A stretch of DNA of 64,000 bases from Vicia villosa (Eukaryota; Streptophyta; Magnoliopsida; Fabales; Fabaceae): NCBI RefSeq assembly GCF_029867415.1, contig NC_081185.1, positions 118,523,987 to 118,587,986 on the forward strand, given 5' to 3'. Both the position numbers and the translations under genes were made by a program. Shown piece after piece: positions 44,244 through 56,540 of the stretch; positions within the stretch are counted from its first letter, which is position 1; every line of letters begins with the position of its first letter. The notes beneath the pieces were generated by a model. The model was not told the DNA's origin. It ran no database searches and saw only the letters and a list, made by a program, of their open reading frames with translations.

Positions 44244-45169
44244 GGTTGTGGCGTAAGATAGCAAAGGAGGAGAGAATGGAAATTTAGGGTTGTGGTGATG
44301 GTGGAGGAGGAGGGAGAGAGGGGAATATATCGGGAGAAAAAAAGGGTGACATGGTGGGTGGATGGGTTGGGTTAAAGAGGGTGGTGCGGCAGGAAAAGTG
44401 ACGTGGGTGGATGAGGAGGCCACCACCGCTTAGGTGAGAGGGAAGTAAGGGCTAACGTGCGCGGAGGGGTGGAGAGGTCCACACCTCTGACTTTGGTTGT
44501 TGTTATTATCATCATGATCGTGATCATCAAAATTAGATACATGTTTTGTGGGACTTTGGCTATAGTCTAGAGTAATGTGTTTGTTAGAATTAAAAAAAAG
44601 TTACCCACGGTGCTAAGTGGGTGACATGTGATTTTCTTGGTTTGGTTGGGGTTATGGTATGGTGGGTGAATTTTGGTTTCTCATTTTTTAGTAACTACTA
44701 CTACTTTTTTTTAATTGGAAAGTGGTGTGGTGGCAATAGAGGTTTGGTTTCTTTCATCGATAAATAAAAGGTGAGGTGGTGTTTCCTTTTTCATAATTGA
44801 TATAAAAAGTGTTACTATTAGTGGTGGGGAAAAATACTGTTGTTCCAAATTAAATATCATATTTTCTAAAACTTATTTATTTTAAAATAAATATCGTTTT
44901 TAATTTCTATAAGCAGAATTTTATATTTTATCGAGTGACAAAATTAAACTACAAGAAATAGATATAAAGATTGCGTCTGCACAAGTTCAAATTACAATGC
45001 ATATTTATATATTTATATTAAATGTATGTGGCTCATTAACTATTTAAATAAAATTAAAACTTTAATCATAAAAATATGTGATGCTATTGCTAAAATTTAA
45101 TTTTAGTAGTATTGAAATTATATTATTCTTTTATAAAAATGTTTAGTGAAAATGAAGTATAATTTGGAG
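44244..45169 (-). other. Upstream region of the trihelix gene
   Basis: 44244-44480 is TC-rich on the minus strand and likely leader/promoter. Further out it is AT-rich. No TATA box stands out and no other gene is visible. Confidence 0.4.
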
Positions 45170-45470
45170 GTAGTGTAGCATATCTCTAGTGCGATTGTGT
45201 AGGGTTGATATTCAATGTCATTGTCAACATTTTAATGTCTAAGTTGGTAAAAGAATGAAAAGTAATGTGAATTATAGTTTAGATAATACATCAAATTTCA
45301 CATGGAATGCTTTATACATGAGAGGTGGTTATAGATATCCCTTGTCATATTAGCGTGGAATGTGTCTCATGACAGCTAACAGTATGCAAGTATGCAGTAG
45401 CCCATAGCATAAATCAAATGTGGAGCACCATAACAAGGTTACATTATACCTTCAATGCTTGAAAGAATGA
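45170..45470 (+). repeat. Dispersed repeat family R1, copy 3
   Basis: Weaker match to 1985-2420 and 3427-3800: TTTTAATGTCTAAGTTGG, GTGGTTATAGATATCCCTTG, GCGTGGAATGTG and AGGTTACATTATACCTT in the same order. It stands alone, as a solo LTR would. Confidence 0.45.
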
Positions 45471-46742
45471 CTCAAAAATGATTTTTATGAAAAATTATTT
45501 TAAAAAAATTTAAAACTTGTATCTCAAAATTATTTTGTTATGAAAAGCTATTAGAAATAGCTTCAAAATTTAATTTTTTAAAATTCTGATATCCAATTTT
45601 TTTTTAATAAAATAATGTAATATCTAAAACAATATTTTAGAAATAAATATTCAAATCAAATTTTTATTCAAATGTTTTATATAAAAAAAATTGGAACTTC
45701 TTTTACACAAAACCATGATACATTATAAATATTATTTATAAAAAATAACCAAAACAAACAGACACAAAATCTCCTATGATTTACTTCTTGGTCCGAAGAG
45801 CATTGAAACATATTATAGTAAAATATTGAGTAATGATATTTAGTACGAAAAAATTTGAATAAGAAACACAAAGAATGTACATGTGTCATTAATTTAGTGG
45901 ATATTTTTTAATTTATTTTTAATTTAATTTTCTTTTTAATAAGGATCATGGGGTAGTTGTGATATTAAATGGTTGAGATCTATTCTTGTCTTTCTTGTTT
46001 AGATGTTTTCTAAACATTAAGCATTTTCCTAAAATATTATAGTAAAAAAACAAACAAAAAGAACTGCCACTTATTATGAACATATATTTACTATACATTA
46101 GTTTTCCCTTGCAACTTCTTTGTTCAATCCAAAATAGTGTCTTGTATCCTATGTCGCCATATCTTTCATCAAGCATGGTTAAGAGAGAGGGAGAGAGCCA
46201 ACATATTGTCTTATATCCAAAGTTAATTGCCTCAAATTATTTTATATAAAGAACAAACCGACCAATCTTCTGAATTGAGCATACATTCTCTTGATGAGAA
46301 ATGTTAATAAATTTTCTCTAGCACTCTTTTCTCAACTTTTTCACTTTTACTGACTTAGCATTCATGCACTCAACCATTTTAAAAATGGATCTCACATAAA
46401 ATAATGAGACCTACATGAATTTCACTAAATAAATAAAGAGTGCAAGAAAGAAAGTGTCTGAGTAAAGTCCATTTTATACTTCATCTCCAACTTAATCTGT
46501 ACATTTTAACAAATAAATCAAGAAAAAACCACTAATTTTGTAACTCATGTGCTTCTGGTATGTTTGAAGTTTGAACCTACTTTCACTTCCTCTATGCATT
46601 TTTTTTCTTTTACATCTATATCAGTTTCTTCAAAGGAAAAGAAAGAAAGAAAAATAAGAAAAATCCTCAAAATCACATACAAGAGTAGTTGAAACAACAA
46701 GTGGAACAATGAATAAATCTAACAGATTCTGCATCTCATGGC
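45471..46742. other. Intergenic, AT-rich
   Basis: 45480-45680 resembles the AT-rich interior of the Tourist-like MITE at 56091 (GAAATAGCTTCAAAATT, GATATCCAATTTTT). The last 100 bp are probably 3' UTR of the next gene. No coding frame. Confidence 0.4.
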
Positions 46743-49700
46743 TCATGTTGTTATTTTTCGAAACCGTATCGAAACCGGGTTTTCTAAGATAGAGACAGGA
46801 ATGTCACTCCAAACATCTGATTTAGTTGGAAGTCGGGAAATTTTCTCTAAAATTTGCAAGTCTTCAGATAGAACATAGCCAAACACAGTATACGGATTTC
46901 TCCATTCTTTGTGATTAGCAAGGCTGATGAAGAACTCTGGACCAGAACCGACCCATGCCACCGATCCTCTTTTTATGGCAGGACAGTGTTCTTTTGGAAC
47001 ATCCTTGAACATAAACTCGTGGGATTCCAATGTTCCTTGAATTAGTGCAAAAGGAGGTCCAAATCTAGCCTACATCATCGTTAGAATTCAAAATATTAAC
47101 CTAGAACGTTAGATACTTAACTGCATAAACTCTATTCACATGATGAAACTTACCTTTTTTATGTGGTTTCCTTTTGCATCCCAAAAACGTCCCCGGCTTT
47201 CAGCACGATAAAACTGGCAACCAATACAATGTGACAATGCCAACAGTTCAAGAATGTAGGAAACAGATTGTGGAGCGCATTCTGGCAAAAGCTGTTGCAA
47301 TGAAAGTTCATAAAAGGTTTAGGAAACGATATTCATGTTTAACTCTAGTAATAAAATAGATAAAATTGAATACAATACATATCCAGCATTTTGAATACAA
47401 AATAACACATAAAGTGAGTGATGAGAATATAGACAAAGAATATACCGATATGGAGAGAAATACTTACTTGTATACGAAGAATTCCATAGTCGGTTTCCAA
47501 GCCAACAACACCCTGAAAGTACAAACATACAATGAAAAAGATAAATATACGGTTCAAAGAATTAGAGAAACAAAAAATACACATGTACAAATCAAATAGC
47601 AAAAAGAAGTACACAGTGACAGAACCAAAGTATAATGAGAATATACTTTGAGTGCATTATCATGAACATAAAGCATTGCATACAAATTAAATACACTTAT
47701 CGACGGTTTTTCAATATCATGAAAAAACTCAGAATGAAGTGATTAAATCATAAAGTTGGATGCTGAAAACATTGTTGAGACAGATACATATCTCAAATAG
47801 GTGTTTTCAGTACATGTCTGAGAGAAATAATCACAGTAACAATATTTTCTTACCTCTCCCTTATTAAAGACAAATCCAGAAGTCCACATAACATTATCTC
47901 TTGGGGCCGAATTTACTCGATCGGGGTTTAAAGCGTCTTTTTGTTGTTTTAGCCAACACTGCAATGAAAGTAGGTAGTGATATAACACCAGGTAAAGTAC
48001 TAAAGTGCATATAAATTAGATGCCTAAGAGATAGGAATTTTCAAGCCTTATACAATTGTACATTTAAAGCAATAATAAAACAAACTACACAAAGCAGTGA
48101 CAGTTTACCAACATAAAGTTGTTTCATATAATTCACTACAAAAAGCAGTCACTAGTCAGTCAAAAGTTCTCTAAATCCTGTAATTGAACTTTCTTTTATA
48201 TAAAACAAAAAATAATCAACAAATAAACCCATGTTTATTTATCATAATTAATCAACTAACTAATCAAGTTAGCCTAAATGCCAGAATAGTCATTCCCGGA
48301 TAACTGCGCGAAACGGGGCCGACCCCTGAGTGGAATAACAGGATAGTGTATAGCGGAATGACAGCTCTATTTGATCATTTTTGGACAAATTACATATAAT
48401 AATTATAAACATATTTAATGTAAAATCAACCAAATATCTCAACTAATAAAATATTAAAAAATCAAAGCACACATGACTCTTGAAGTGCATAAACCACTAT
48501 GAAGGAAGGATAAGCTTGAATCTAAACTCAAATTTGATTGAAAAACCCAAAATTATCCTTAAAACATTGTAAATTTAAGGGGTAAATTCAGTTTTTTAGA
48601 GGGAAAAAAGATACAAGCCAAAAACTGCTCCAGGCCGAGAACCACTATGCTCCGCTATCCCGCTATTTACTCTATAGTGGCTGCTGTAGTGTTATGCACC
48701 GCTAAGGCTCTTCCCATAGCGGTCGGCCTCCACTCAGCTATAGCGGGATAGCACCGCTATTGGCCGCCATTGACTACTCTGCTAAATGCACTAAAGTGAT
48801 AATAACCACTAAAAACTCACGCATACAACCATGAGTATCGGGATTCAAACCCTGATGATGGCATCCAACCTAGCAATATTGGCTTCTGCCAATTGAGCTA
48901 GGATTCGCGGCTTCGTCTACATACCAAAAAAAATTGCACTAAATGGTTGTTGTTTGATAACTAAATACGGAAGGGCAAATAACAGAAACACAACATTCAC
49001 ATTTTAGTTTAATTTTAACACACTCTACACTATCAACAAATCACAATAAATAACGTATGTGTGACACTGACTTTAGAAACCATTATAATGAAAGTTGAAC
49101 ATTTTATACTATCTAACCATTATGATTGATTTCCAGTGTAAACAATACAAATTTTTCTAATATTGAATAGAAATTTTCCCAATTAAATTAAGGACCTCAA
49201 GAAAAGAAACACAAAGGTAATTATCATCTTTAAAGCACCGACACCCCGAACATGACCCCGACACGACGACACCAGTAATAATTTGAAAATATAAATAAAT
49301 TCAACATAATCACAACTGTCGGTGCACGTGTCTGATACCGACACACCTGTTTTCGGAGGTGTCAGAGCTACACAAATTATCATTATCATAAACCACAATC
49401 CAGAATCAGAAATTATCAAGTAGTGGTAACCTAAAATTGAAAAAAATGATAGAATTGCAACAATACCTCACCAAATCTAGGTCCACAAGCATCTCTATCC
49501 CCACAAAAAACCCAAGAATTACACAAACAACGTTGCCCATCACCCCTACACAGATTCTTACAAGCCCTACAACAATCCTCCGAAGAATTCACCCTAAAAT
49601 CATTCCCCCATCTCACCGCTTCACCCCACAGCTCCAAATGCTCAACCCCTCCACAACATTTTCCTTCTTCCTCACTCAACAAATCCTCAAAATCACTCTT

Positions 49701-49856
49701 TTCAACCTGCATTGTTACCACCGACGCAGTGTTCGCCCTAAAGACCAATGTAAGGAAAACGTATACCGCGGAACATGAAACTGCGCCTATGAGAAAGAAA
49801 ACGAGAAGCGTGAATTTGCCGAAATCTGAGTCGTTATAGCGACGACCCATTTTCAT
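46743..49856 (-). CDS. Membrane-anchored PAN/apple-like and cyclophilin-like protein, 334 residues
   Basis: Five exons on the minus strand: 49856-49467, 47958-47854, 47512-47468, 47291-47154, 47069-46743, all GT-AG and all in phase 0. The N-terminus is short and basic, followed by a membrane segment at about 15-39 (LLVFFLIGAVSCSAVYVFL), so the rest is probably lumenal or extracellular (type II). Residues 66-130 are Cys-rich (SEDCCRACKNLCRG; CLCNSWVFCG), resembling a PAN/apple-like fold. Residues about 166-325 are cyclophilin-like: GVVGLETDYGILRIQ, CQFYRAE, PEFFISLANHKEW, YTVFGYV. The FYR arginine and the W before TVFG, key positions in cyclophilins, are kept, but the usual QGG segment is not, so isomerase activity is doubtful. 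Intron 1 (1.5 kb) contains a SINE. An ATG two codons later (49850) is an alternative start. Confidence 0.85.
48270..48786. repeat. Repeat fragments in intron 1 (CCGCTATAGCGG-rich)
   Basis: 48630-48780 contains repeated CCGCTAT, TATAGCGG and TAGCGGGATAG motifs, the pattern of a common plant transposon terminus. 48280-48360 has a separate GC-rich patch with GGATAGTGTATAGCGG. No boundaries could be set. Confidence 0.4.
48787..48943 (-). mobile_element. tRNA-derived SINE in intron 1 of the cyclophilin-like gene
   Basis: Minus-strand box A (TAGCTCAATTGGCAGAAGC) and box B (GGTTTGAATCCC) stand 30-45 bp apart, followed by an AT-rich tail. Flanked by 9 bp direct copies TGCACTAAA at 48787-48795 and 48935-48943. 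Same strand as the host gene. Confidence 0.78.
49240..49365. repeat. GACACC/GTGTC-rich dispersed repeat fragment in intron 1
   Basis: ACACCCCGAACATGACCCCG, CGACACGACGACACC and CGTGTCTGATACCGACACACC are typical of a short plant inverted repeat. Confidence 0.4.
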
Positions 49857-50546
49857 TTTCAGATTATGAGTAATGGTGTCCGTGAAGGACCATGTAATGA
49901 GAACAAGAAGAAGAAGAAGAAGGTTTGTAGATTTTTTTTCATGTTTTGTTTTCTTGTTTAAGATTGTTTAAGATGAAGTTGGAAACAAAATGCTAAAAGT
50001 AATGCTTCATCGTAACCATGAATGTCAATTTTCGACACGTTTTACAATTTCCTTTTTGTTTTTTCCTATGGCCTACTACTTTGCTTTATTTGTGATTTTT
50101 TTCTATTAATTTCATTTTTTTTACTCAAAGAACTTTTCTATAATTTTTAAATCTATATCTCTATTTTGTCAAATGTTTCCACTTAAGTACGAAAATTTCA
50201 TGTGATCTTAAAATTATTATATGCGATTTTTGTACATGCCTCTTATATGAGAATGAATGATTTTTTAGTTTTTAGCTTCTATCTCGCTCCAAATTCAATA
50301 GTTGATATTTCGTTTTAGAACAGAAAATGAGAGATTTTGATCTAGATGCTGATATCGACGCTTGCATTTTTGGCAAAGAAGAAGTGGTAGATAAAAAATG
50401 GATAAATAAGTAAGATTAACACTTTAACACTCAAGTTAATTATTAAAAAATTTAAAGGTGAAGTGGAATCTTGAAAAATGAATGTGTCATACCTACTTTG
50501 ACACGAAAGAGAGGTATTTATAAGGTGAAAAAGGAGTATTTGTTAA
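49857..50546 (-). other. Upstream region of the cyclophilin-like gene
   Basis: The first 100 bp (GAA/CTT repeats near 49900) are probable leader. Beyond that it is AT-rich without a gene. Confidence 0.4.
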
Positions 50547-51110
50547 CATAACCATGTTTTTCAAGAAAAATACCAAAATAATCATGTTTCTCCACTATTT
50601 TCCAAAATATTCATGTTTTAAATAAAGAAATTAATCTGCAAAGCTCAAGCCAATTGAATTGGCGCTCGCATTAGACATTTTAGAAGGCATGTTAGGTGAA
50701 TTGACGCTTCCAATAGGTCAAGGCAATATAATTGACACCTTTAATAAGGCAAGTCAATTCGATTTGCGCCTACATTATGATCTTCAAAGAGGAGGCTAAT
50801 TCATCTGGCGCCTACACTTTGTATTTTTTTTAAAATGTTAATTGTAATTAAAACAATTAATTAATAAAAATTGATTAAATACTAATATTATTTAATTTAA
50901 ATCATATTTAAAAAAAATGGACTGGCTTGGTCCGTTGGAGGTGCACCAATTTGCCTAGCATGCCTTCTAAAATGTCTAATACAAGCGCCAATTCTACTAA
51001 CTTGAACTATACAAATGATTTTTTGTTTGTTTGAAACATGAGTATTTTGGAAAATAGTCGGAAAACATGGTTATTTTGGTATTTTTCTAGAAAAAACAAG
51101 GTTATTTTAA
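50547..51110. mobile_element. Large foldback element, about 560 bp
   Basis: The left end (ACATAACCATGTTTTTC, AAGAAAAATACCAAAATAA, CTATTTTCCAAAATA) pairs with the right end over about 80 bp as an imperfect inverted repeat. Inside, CATTAGACATTTTAGAAGG (50669) is answered by the inverted CCTTCTAAAATGTCTAATAC (50964). No coding capacity. The superfamily is not clear; a Mutator-like MITE is possible. Confidence 0.65.
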
Positions 51111-52384
51111 AAACAAATCAAGAATTAAGCCTTCTGAATCTTGTTTTGGGGACTTGATCCGGCCCAAATTAGTTTCCCCCAGACTTGCTAAGTTAAGAGG
51201 CATAGTTAGTCTTCAAATCGGGTCGGGCAAAGTTACACGTTCCTTATCGTGTTGGGCAGTGAAGAGGTGTTTTGGAACATTTTAATAAATATTTGTCTAA
51301 TCATTGAAACATTTCACTGATTAACTCATGTGTGACACTAGGTGATCACTCTAGGGAGTGACATGTATGCCTAGACCATTCAAGTGCACTTGAGTGTATT
51401 TGCTATCTCGAGGAGACATTTTGAGTCGTTGGATCATTATTTTGATGTCACCCCCCACAATTTTGTAATGTTTCCCTCTCTTTATATAAACCTTCTTTTA
51501 GATTTATTTAAATTTTTCAGTTTCCTTCTTCTCCCTGCTTCTACTTTAGTGTTTTCTTCTGCATTACCCTTGGGCGATATCTCTTTGCTTCCAGTTGTTT
51601 CTCCTCCTGCTTGAGTTTTTATGTTGTTACTTTTTCATATTCAAATAGTTTACTCCGCTCAACTTCCTTTTCTTAAATATCATTTCTTCGTCGCCCTTCT
51701 TCTTTTTTTATATTTTTTCATGGATGACTTTGGGGGTATGCCTTTGAATGGGGATGGTGGGGGTAGTTATCCCATATCGAGTGTTTATGGGAACCCCGAT
51801 ATTCCAAGTGTAAAACCGCTGGAAGTTAAAGGTCTCATTCCCAATTTTCGTGTTCTTAGTGATAGTTTTGGGAATGAGGGAGGTTCCGTTGAGAGTGGAC
51901 GTGGCCTTTTCAGTCCTTCTGACATGAATGATGAAGGAAACTCATACACTTTAAATTTCCTAGAGGTCGTTGTGCGCTTAACATGTTTTGTTTTTTATCA
52001 TGAGGAGTTGAAGGCGGAAATTGTTTCTCAAAATGAGATAAAGTCCCATTACTTTTTTTAATTTCGCTGCCGCTACTCGCCTTTAACCTACTAAGGAAAA
52101 AATTAGGAAACATATTCTCTTTAGGAATATCAATCCAACTTCTGATCGGAATTTTCTTTGATGTGACCATGGGATGACATGATCAAACGGGGACGACTTA
52201 CCTTAGTCTAGCTTTTTGATTGGTGACTTTATCCTTGGGTTTATTCTAAGATAGTAGGGACCGTCTCCATATATGGTCATTCAAAAATAGTGGACAATGC
52301 TCGCATAGAGGTGGGCCCATCTTTTGATTAAGAGGTTTCTCATATTGACGGGTAAACGGATCTGTATTCGCTACGACGAGTGCG
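51111..52384 (+). other. Decayed retroelement leader and ORF scraps
   Basis: A frame at 51721-52061 begins MDDFGGMPLNGDGGG and encodes acidic/Gly-rich sequence of no recognised family, preceded by pyrimidine-rich DNA. It may be the start of an old gypsy/Ogre-like ORF. The surrounding frames are broken. Confidence 0.3.
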
Positions 52385-53260
52385 TTATTCCTTTTTATGA
52401 GTGTCGTCTTCAATTTGATTAAAACCCAAGTTACCCTTTATGGCTTTCGAGGAGGGCTTCTTAAACCACAGAGCTATTGCTAAATTGATGAACTCTTTTG
52501 CCACCTGCAAAGAACCTGAGCAGAACAAGTAGTAGGAGAGCCAAAGGGTTAAGAAAATAACATGTTCTATGTTGAAGACTTCTGGATTATTTTTGTCATG
52601 ATGGTCGAGAATATATTGTGTTAAGTCAACATTCTCGAAGTTGAATTCAATATAAGTTGGCAAAGAAGGGTCGAAAGTTTCACGTGAAAAGCCATTTATG
52701 GCAGCTACGTCGAACAAAGTCGACGTCATCATCCTTTAAGGGAGATGAAAAGTGTTGGTTGAACCTTCCTAAAATAAGATCGACGCATGTAAAATGTAAA
52801 AGTTAACCCTGTGAACATTTCTCGATAGTTGGATTACATCGAAAATGTTTAGATTTTTCCATTGCTCTTTTTTTGGCCCTGCACTTTGTCGAGTTATGCC
52901 AAATAGTCTTTGTTTCCAGGAGTAGGAGCTGATTGAAAGACTCTTGCAGAACGATCCATGAACTTCAAGTCAACAACACGTTGTTCAAACGCAGAAGGAA
53001 TAGCTAAAGCAAAACAAGTGAAGAATTCTTGAACTCTTTCTAGGTGTGATTTAGAAGTAGGATGTGGCCCCATAAATGCTAGAATTTTATCAACGATGAC
53101 AAATGGAATCAACATTAGGGTTTTCCATATGGAAACCTTTGCTTTTTATGTGGATGGTTGAGGAATGTAGCTAAGCCCTTTTGATTTTTATTCTTCTGAA
53201 ATAACAAGCGCCAAAGGGTTGTTACCAGTATCCATAACATTCGCAAAAGCGGAAATTTTT
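52385..53260 (-). pseudogene. Plant-mobile-domain (retroelement ORF1-type) remnant
   Basis: From 53260 downward, broken frames give MDTGNNPLALVISEE, a middle piece at 53115-52894 (IPFVIVDKILAFMGPHP, PGNKDYLA) and a C-terminal piece at 52732-52385 with VFNIEHVIFLTLWLSYYLFC and LQVAKEFINLAIAL. The last is the plant mobile domain found in some gypsy/Ogre-type elements and in MAIN/MAIL genes. There are at least two frameshifts or stops between the pieces. It is the remnant of an element, not a host gene. Confidence 0.6.
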
Positions 53261-54104
53261 AGAACGAGTTGAGAAAAATGGCAAAAGGAGAGTTTCTCTG
53301 GTTTTTTCGCGAACTGAGAGGAAAAGTTAGTCTTCTAAAACTTGTTGTTTTTGCAGAAAGTATGAAGATGAACTAAAACGCTTACTTATAGCCTTTTTGG
53401 TCATCATGACAAATGCCAAATGGCAACACGCGTTTGAAACCCCAACATTTCAGTTCCAATAAATGGGAAAGTTTAGTGGTAACGATTTAAAACCCATGAC
53501 CTAGGGTTTAGGCGTAATCATTAGAAATTATGATGAATTCTTTGGGAAGTGACAAGATACATAAAGTAGCAATTATGACAGTAATGTCAACAGAAAGGTG
53601 CCCACACTGTCAAAAATTATTTAAAACAGAAAAAAAACCACATTTCTCTGTCGATGTGATGCTCTATCGAAAAAGGCAACTTTGGGGGGGGGGGGGAATT
53701 GTTACTTTAGAATTTTCGACATGAATTTAAGACAGTGCATAAGGGTCACAGTCCTAAAAGATGGATTTTTATTATTTTTATGTGTGTCAAAAAGGTCTTA
53801 GTCGACTTTAGTGATCAGTTCGTACAACTAAGCTTTGTCGAATGGCCCGACAAAAAGTCCATGATTTTGGTCGAATTCCTTTTGCCAGGGAAACTAGAGT
53901 CATGTAGGTCTAAGGACTTAGCATAGCCGAGGCAAGAGAAGATGGATAAGGGCAAACGGTTATTCAGGGACACGTGGAAGCTTGCATGACGAAATTTGCG
54001 TGGGTTAGAGACATGGAGGATTTTGCTTAGTCGACCGTTGTAGACGATTATTTTAGGATTTTTATATAAGCAATATTTGTTTTTAGTTTTAGGAGTCTGC
54101 ATTT
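53261..54104. other. Old LTR-like non-coding sequence
   Basis: Repeated TCGAC/GTCGA motifs, a G13 homopolymer near 53684-53696 and a possible TATA (TTTATATAAG, 54060) suggest an old LTR of the same remnant. No gene. Confidence 0.35.
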
Positions 54105-54327
54105 GTTACTTTCAGAGCCGTCTCAAACTTTTGAGAGGCCTTGTGCAAGAAGTTGAAGTTATCTTCAGTTGAGTCGTGGAAATTTTTCAAAGGGTCCTAT
54201 TTAAGCATAAATTAGCTATGAAATATATAACCGGAGGCCTTTTTTTCTATAGCTTAAATATGAAAAAGTGTGAGGCCCTGTGCTGTAGGTCGCCTTGCAC
54301 ACCCTCAAAGACGGCCCTGGTTACTTT
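54105..54327. mobile_element. hAT-type MITE, 207 bp, 8 bp target duplication
   Basis: The element 54113-54319 has inverted ends CAGAGCCGTCTCAAAC / CAGGGCCGTCTTTGAG and perfect 8 bp flanking duplications GTTACTTT at 54105-54112 and 54320-54327. The 8 bp duplication assigns it to hAT. No coding capacity. Confidence 0.9.
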
Positions 54328-56087
54328 ACAATAGAAACTCAAAGTAATCGTGTCAAAGTGAGAAAAGAGTGAATTCTGGAAGATGCGTGTATGAGTTCCA
54401 TTTACGAATTTCAAGCAATTTACTTTCGTTTTTACATAAAGCTTTTCCTTCAAGTTTGTTTTTCAATGGTTTTACTTTGCATTTTTCTTTTTAACTTCTT
54501 TGCCTAGTTCAGAGATTACAACAGTTGTCAAATCAGTTAATAAGTTAACCTTCACATTACTTCAAATTAACATCAAACTTGTTAAGACTTTAGCACTATG
54601 TCCTAGGATTCCCTAGTTGATCCTTCAAGTAACCTTTAATAAGAAATTATATGTTGTTTACCAAAAATCAGGGTAAACAATAATCCAGAAAATCTTAAAC
54701 ACCTTCAACGATTCTCCATCGAAATCCATAAAATCAAAAGGCACAAACTGAACCCAGAATATTAAAAAGTTAAGAACACTAAACATGAACCCAAATAACC
54801 AACTTTAAATATAAACCCAAAAAATGATCCATGAACATGAGCACTAATACTCATTGATTTTGAATATAAATATGAAAATAACACACAATCATAAATTGAA
54901 CCCTAAACATGAAAGAGTTTATAACCATAAACATGAACCCTAATAAAAATGAAAAAGTAAACAACCTTAATAGTGAATCCTAATAAGAAAATCATAAAAT
55001 AGGTATTAAGTAGTTAATCAAATTGTTGTGAAGAAATCAAGATGGTAGAAGATGTTGCATAAACCTGTTATCGAAAATGGATGAATAATGAGAGAGTTTG
55101 TAAAAAGGGAGAAGTTGAATACATAAGTAGAGAAAACAGAAGAGAGAATAGAAAGATAAGAAAGAGTTGAATAGAAGAATGAGAAAGAGAATTGACAAGG
55201 GGAGAACATAAAGATAATAAGTGTCTTTATAAGTGAAGAGGAAGAAAGGGGTAAGCAGAAATATAAGACATTGAAGAGATAGAAAAAAGGGGAATAAACG
55301 GACATAAGGTAAAATTTTGAAATAATTGGATAGATTTAATTTCATTGTAGAAGTGACATATAGTCCAAATTTAAACTTTATGGTAGAATTTTGGTTGGAT
55401 GTCAACCAAAAAATAGAAAAATTGCGTAAAATAACAAACTAAAAGTTAAAATTGTAATTCGGTGAATCAACATGTTACTTTTTGAAAAAAATTGAATATA
55501 GTTTTCCTCCATTTTGATGTGGTAGCAGATAATGAAAGAAACCAAAGACAACGTATACAAGAATAAGTTTCTTGACTATGAAGAGAAAGAGAACAAAGCT
55601 CCTGATTTAGGTGGAACTAAAGTTAAGAGTTAATCTGAAAATTTGAATTTTGGTGTAAATTGAATATGGGAAATTGAATTTCATGCAAACATGCATTTTG
55701 AAAAGTCTTGTTACAATTGTGACGTTCTTATCGCCAAAGAACACGGTGAATGACTTTATATTTTGATGTGTTAGTTTTTCTTTTCATTTTTTTTATCAAA
55801 AGTCTAATTAAAGTAATAGTATTTTTATTTGGATTTTATTTATAATTTTTTGGATTTTATTTAGTAATTTTGTTGATTTTAATTTAAAATCTTTGTGATT
55901 TAGATGAAAGAGTATGAAGTTTTTTTTTAAAAATAAGATTGAAAATAATAAAAAAAAAAACTGATACAAAGAAGAGGGGGACATAAACCAAAACCCTCTC
56001 AATGAAAAAAAATATAAAGAAAGAAAGGCAAACCAAGTCTATTCTTTATAAAATTTGTCCGAAAAAAAACTAGGAATTCTACTGTAA
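54328..56087. other. Intergenic, AT-rich
   Basis: 54570-54690 looks like an LTR tail (GTTTACCAAAAATCAGGGTAAAC, an inverted repeat). 54720-55010 has repeated CATGAACCCxAA motifs. 55030-55410 is purine-rich. No gene is supported. Confidence 0.4.
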
Positions 56088-56540
56088 TTAGGTTCCGTTT
56101 GTTTAGGCTTTTTCTTAAAATGATTTTTATAGTGTTACAAAATTTTATGAAAAAAAATTTTGCAAAGAAACTTTTTGTAAAAGCTTCAAATGAAAATTTT
56201 ATTTGAATAGTTATTCGTGATTTTAGATATTTCATATATTTATGGGAAAAAAATTGGATATCAAAATTTCAAAAAATCACTTAATTTTGAAGCTATTTCA
56301 AATAGATTTTCATAAAAATCATTTTTGAAATACAACTGTTTGAAAAAATTGTGATCATGACTAAGTTTTAGTCTTCAATAATCTATGTTTATGTTCTAGA
56401 ATATCAAAATTAGTATCTCATTTTAGAAAAAACGAATATAAAAAACTTGTAATATTTTGAAAAACGGTTTTGGAAAATATATTTTAAAAAATACAAAGAA
56501 AAAAATTCATTTTTTTAAAGCCGAAACAAACAGACCCTAG
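56088..56540. mobile_element. Tourist-like (PIF/Harbinger) MITE, about 447 bp
   Basis: Ends GGTTCCGTTTGTTTAGGC and (inverted) GGGTCTGTTTGTTTCGGC, flanked by TTA on the left and TAG on the right, a decayed 3 bp duplication. The interior is AT-rich with GATTTTTAT/ATAAAAATC inverted segments. No ORF. Confidence 0.6.

Noticed and set aside
48830..48920. A tRNA gene (box A and box B present)
   Set aside because: No full cloverleaf can be drawn, and the flanking 9 bp duplication and AT-rich tail identify a SINE.
55018..55405. Overlapping minus-strand frames rich in Phe/Leu/Ser
   Set aside because: Caused by a purine-rich (GAAAGA) strand. No start context, introns or motif.
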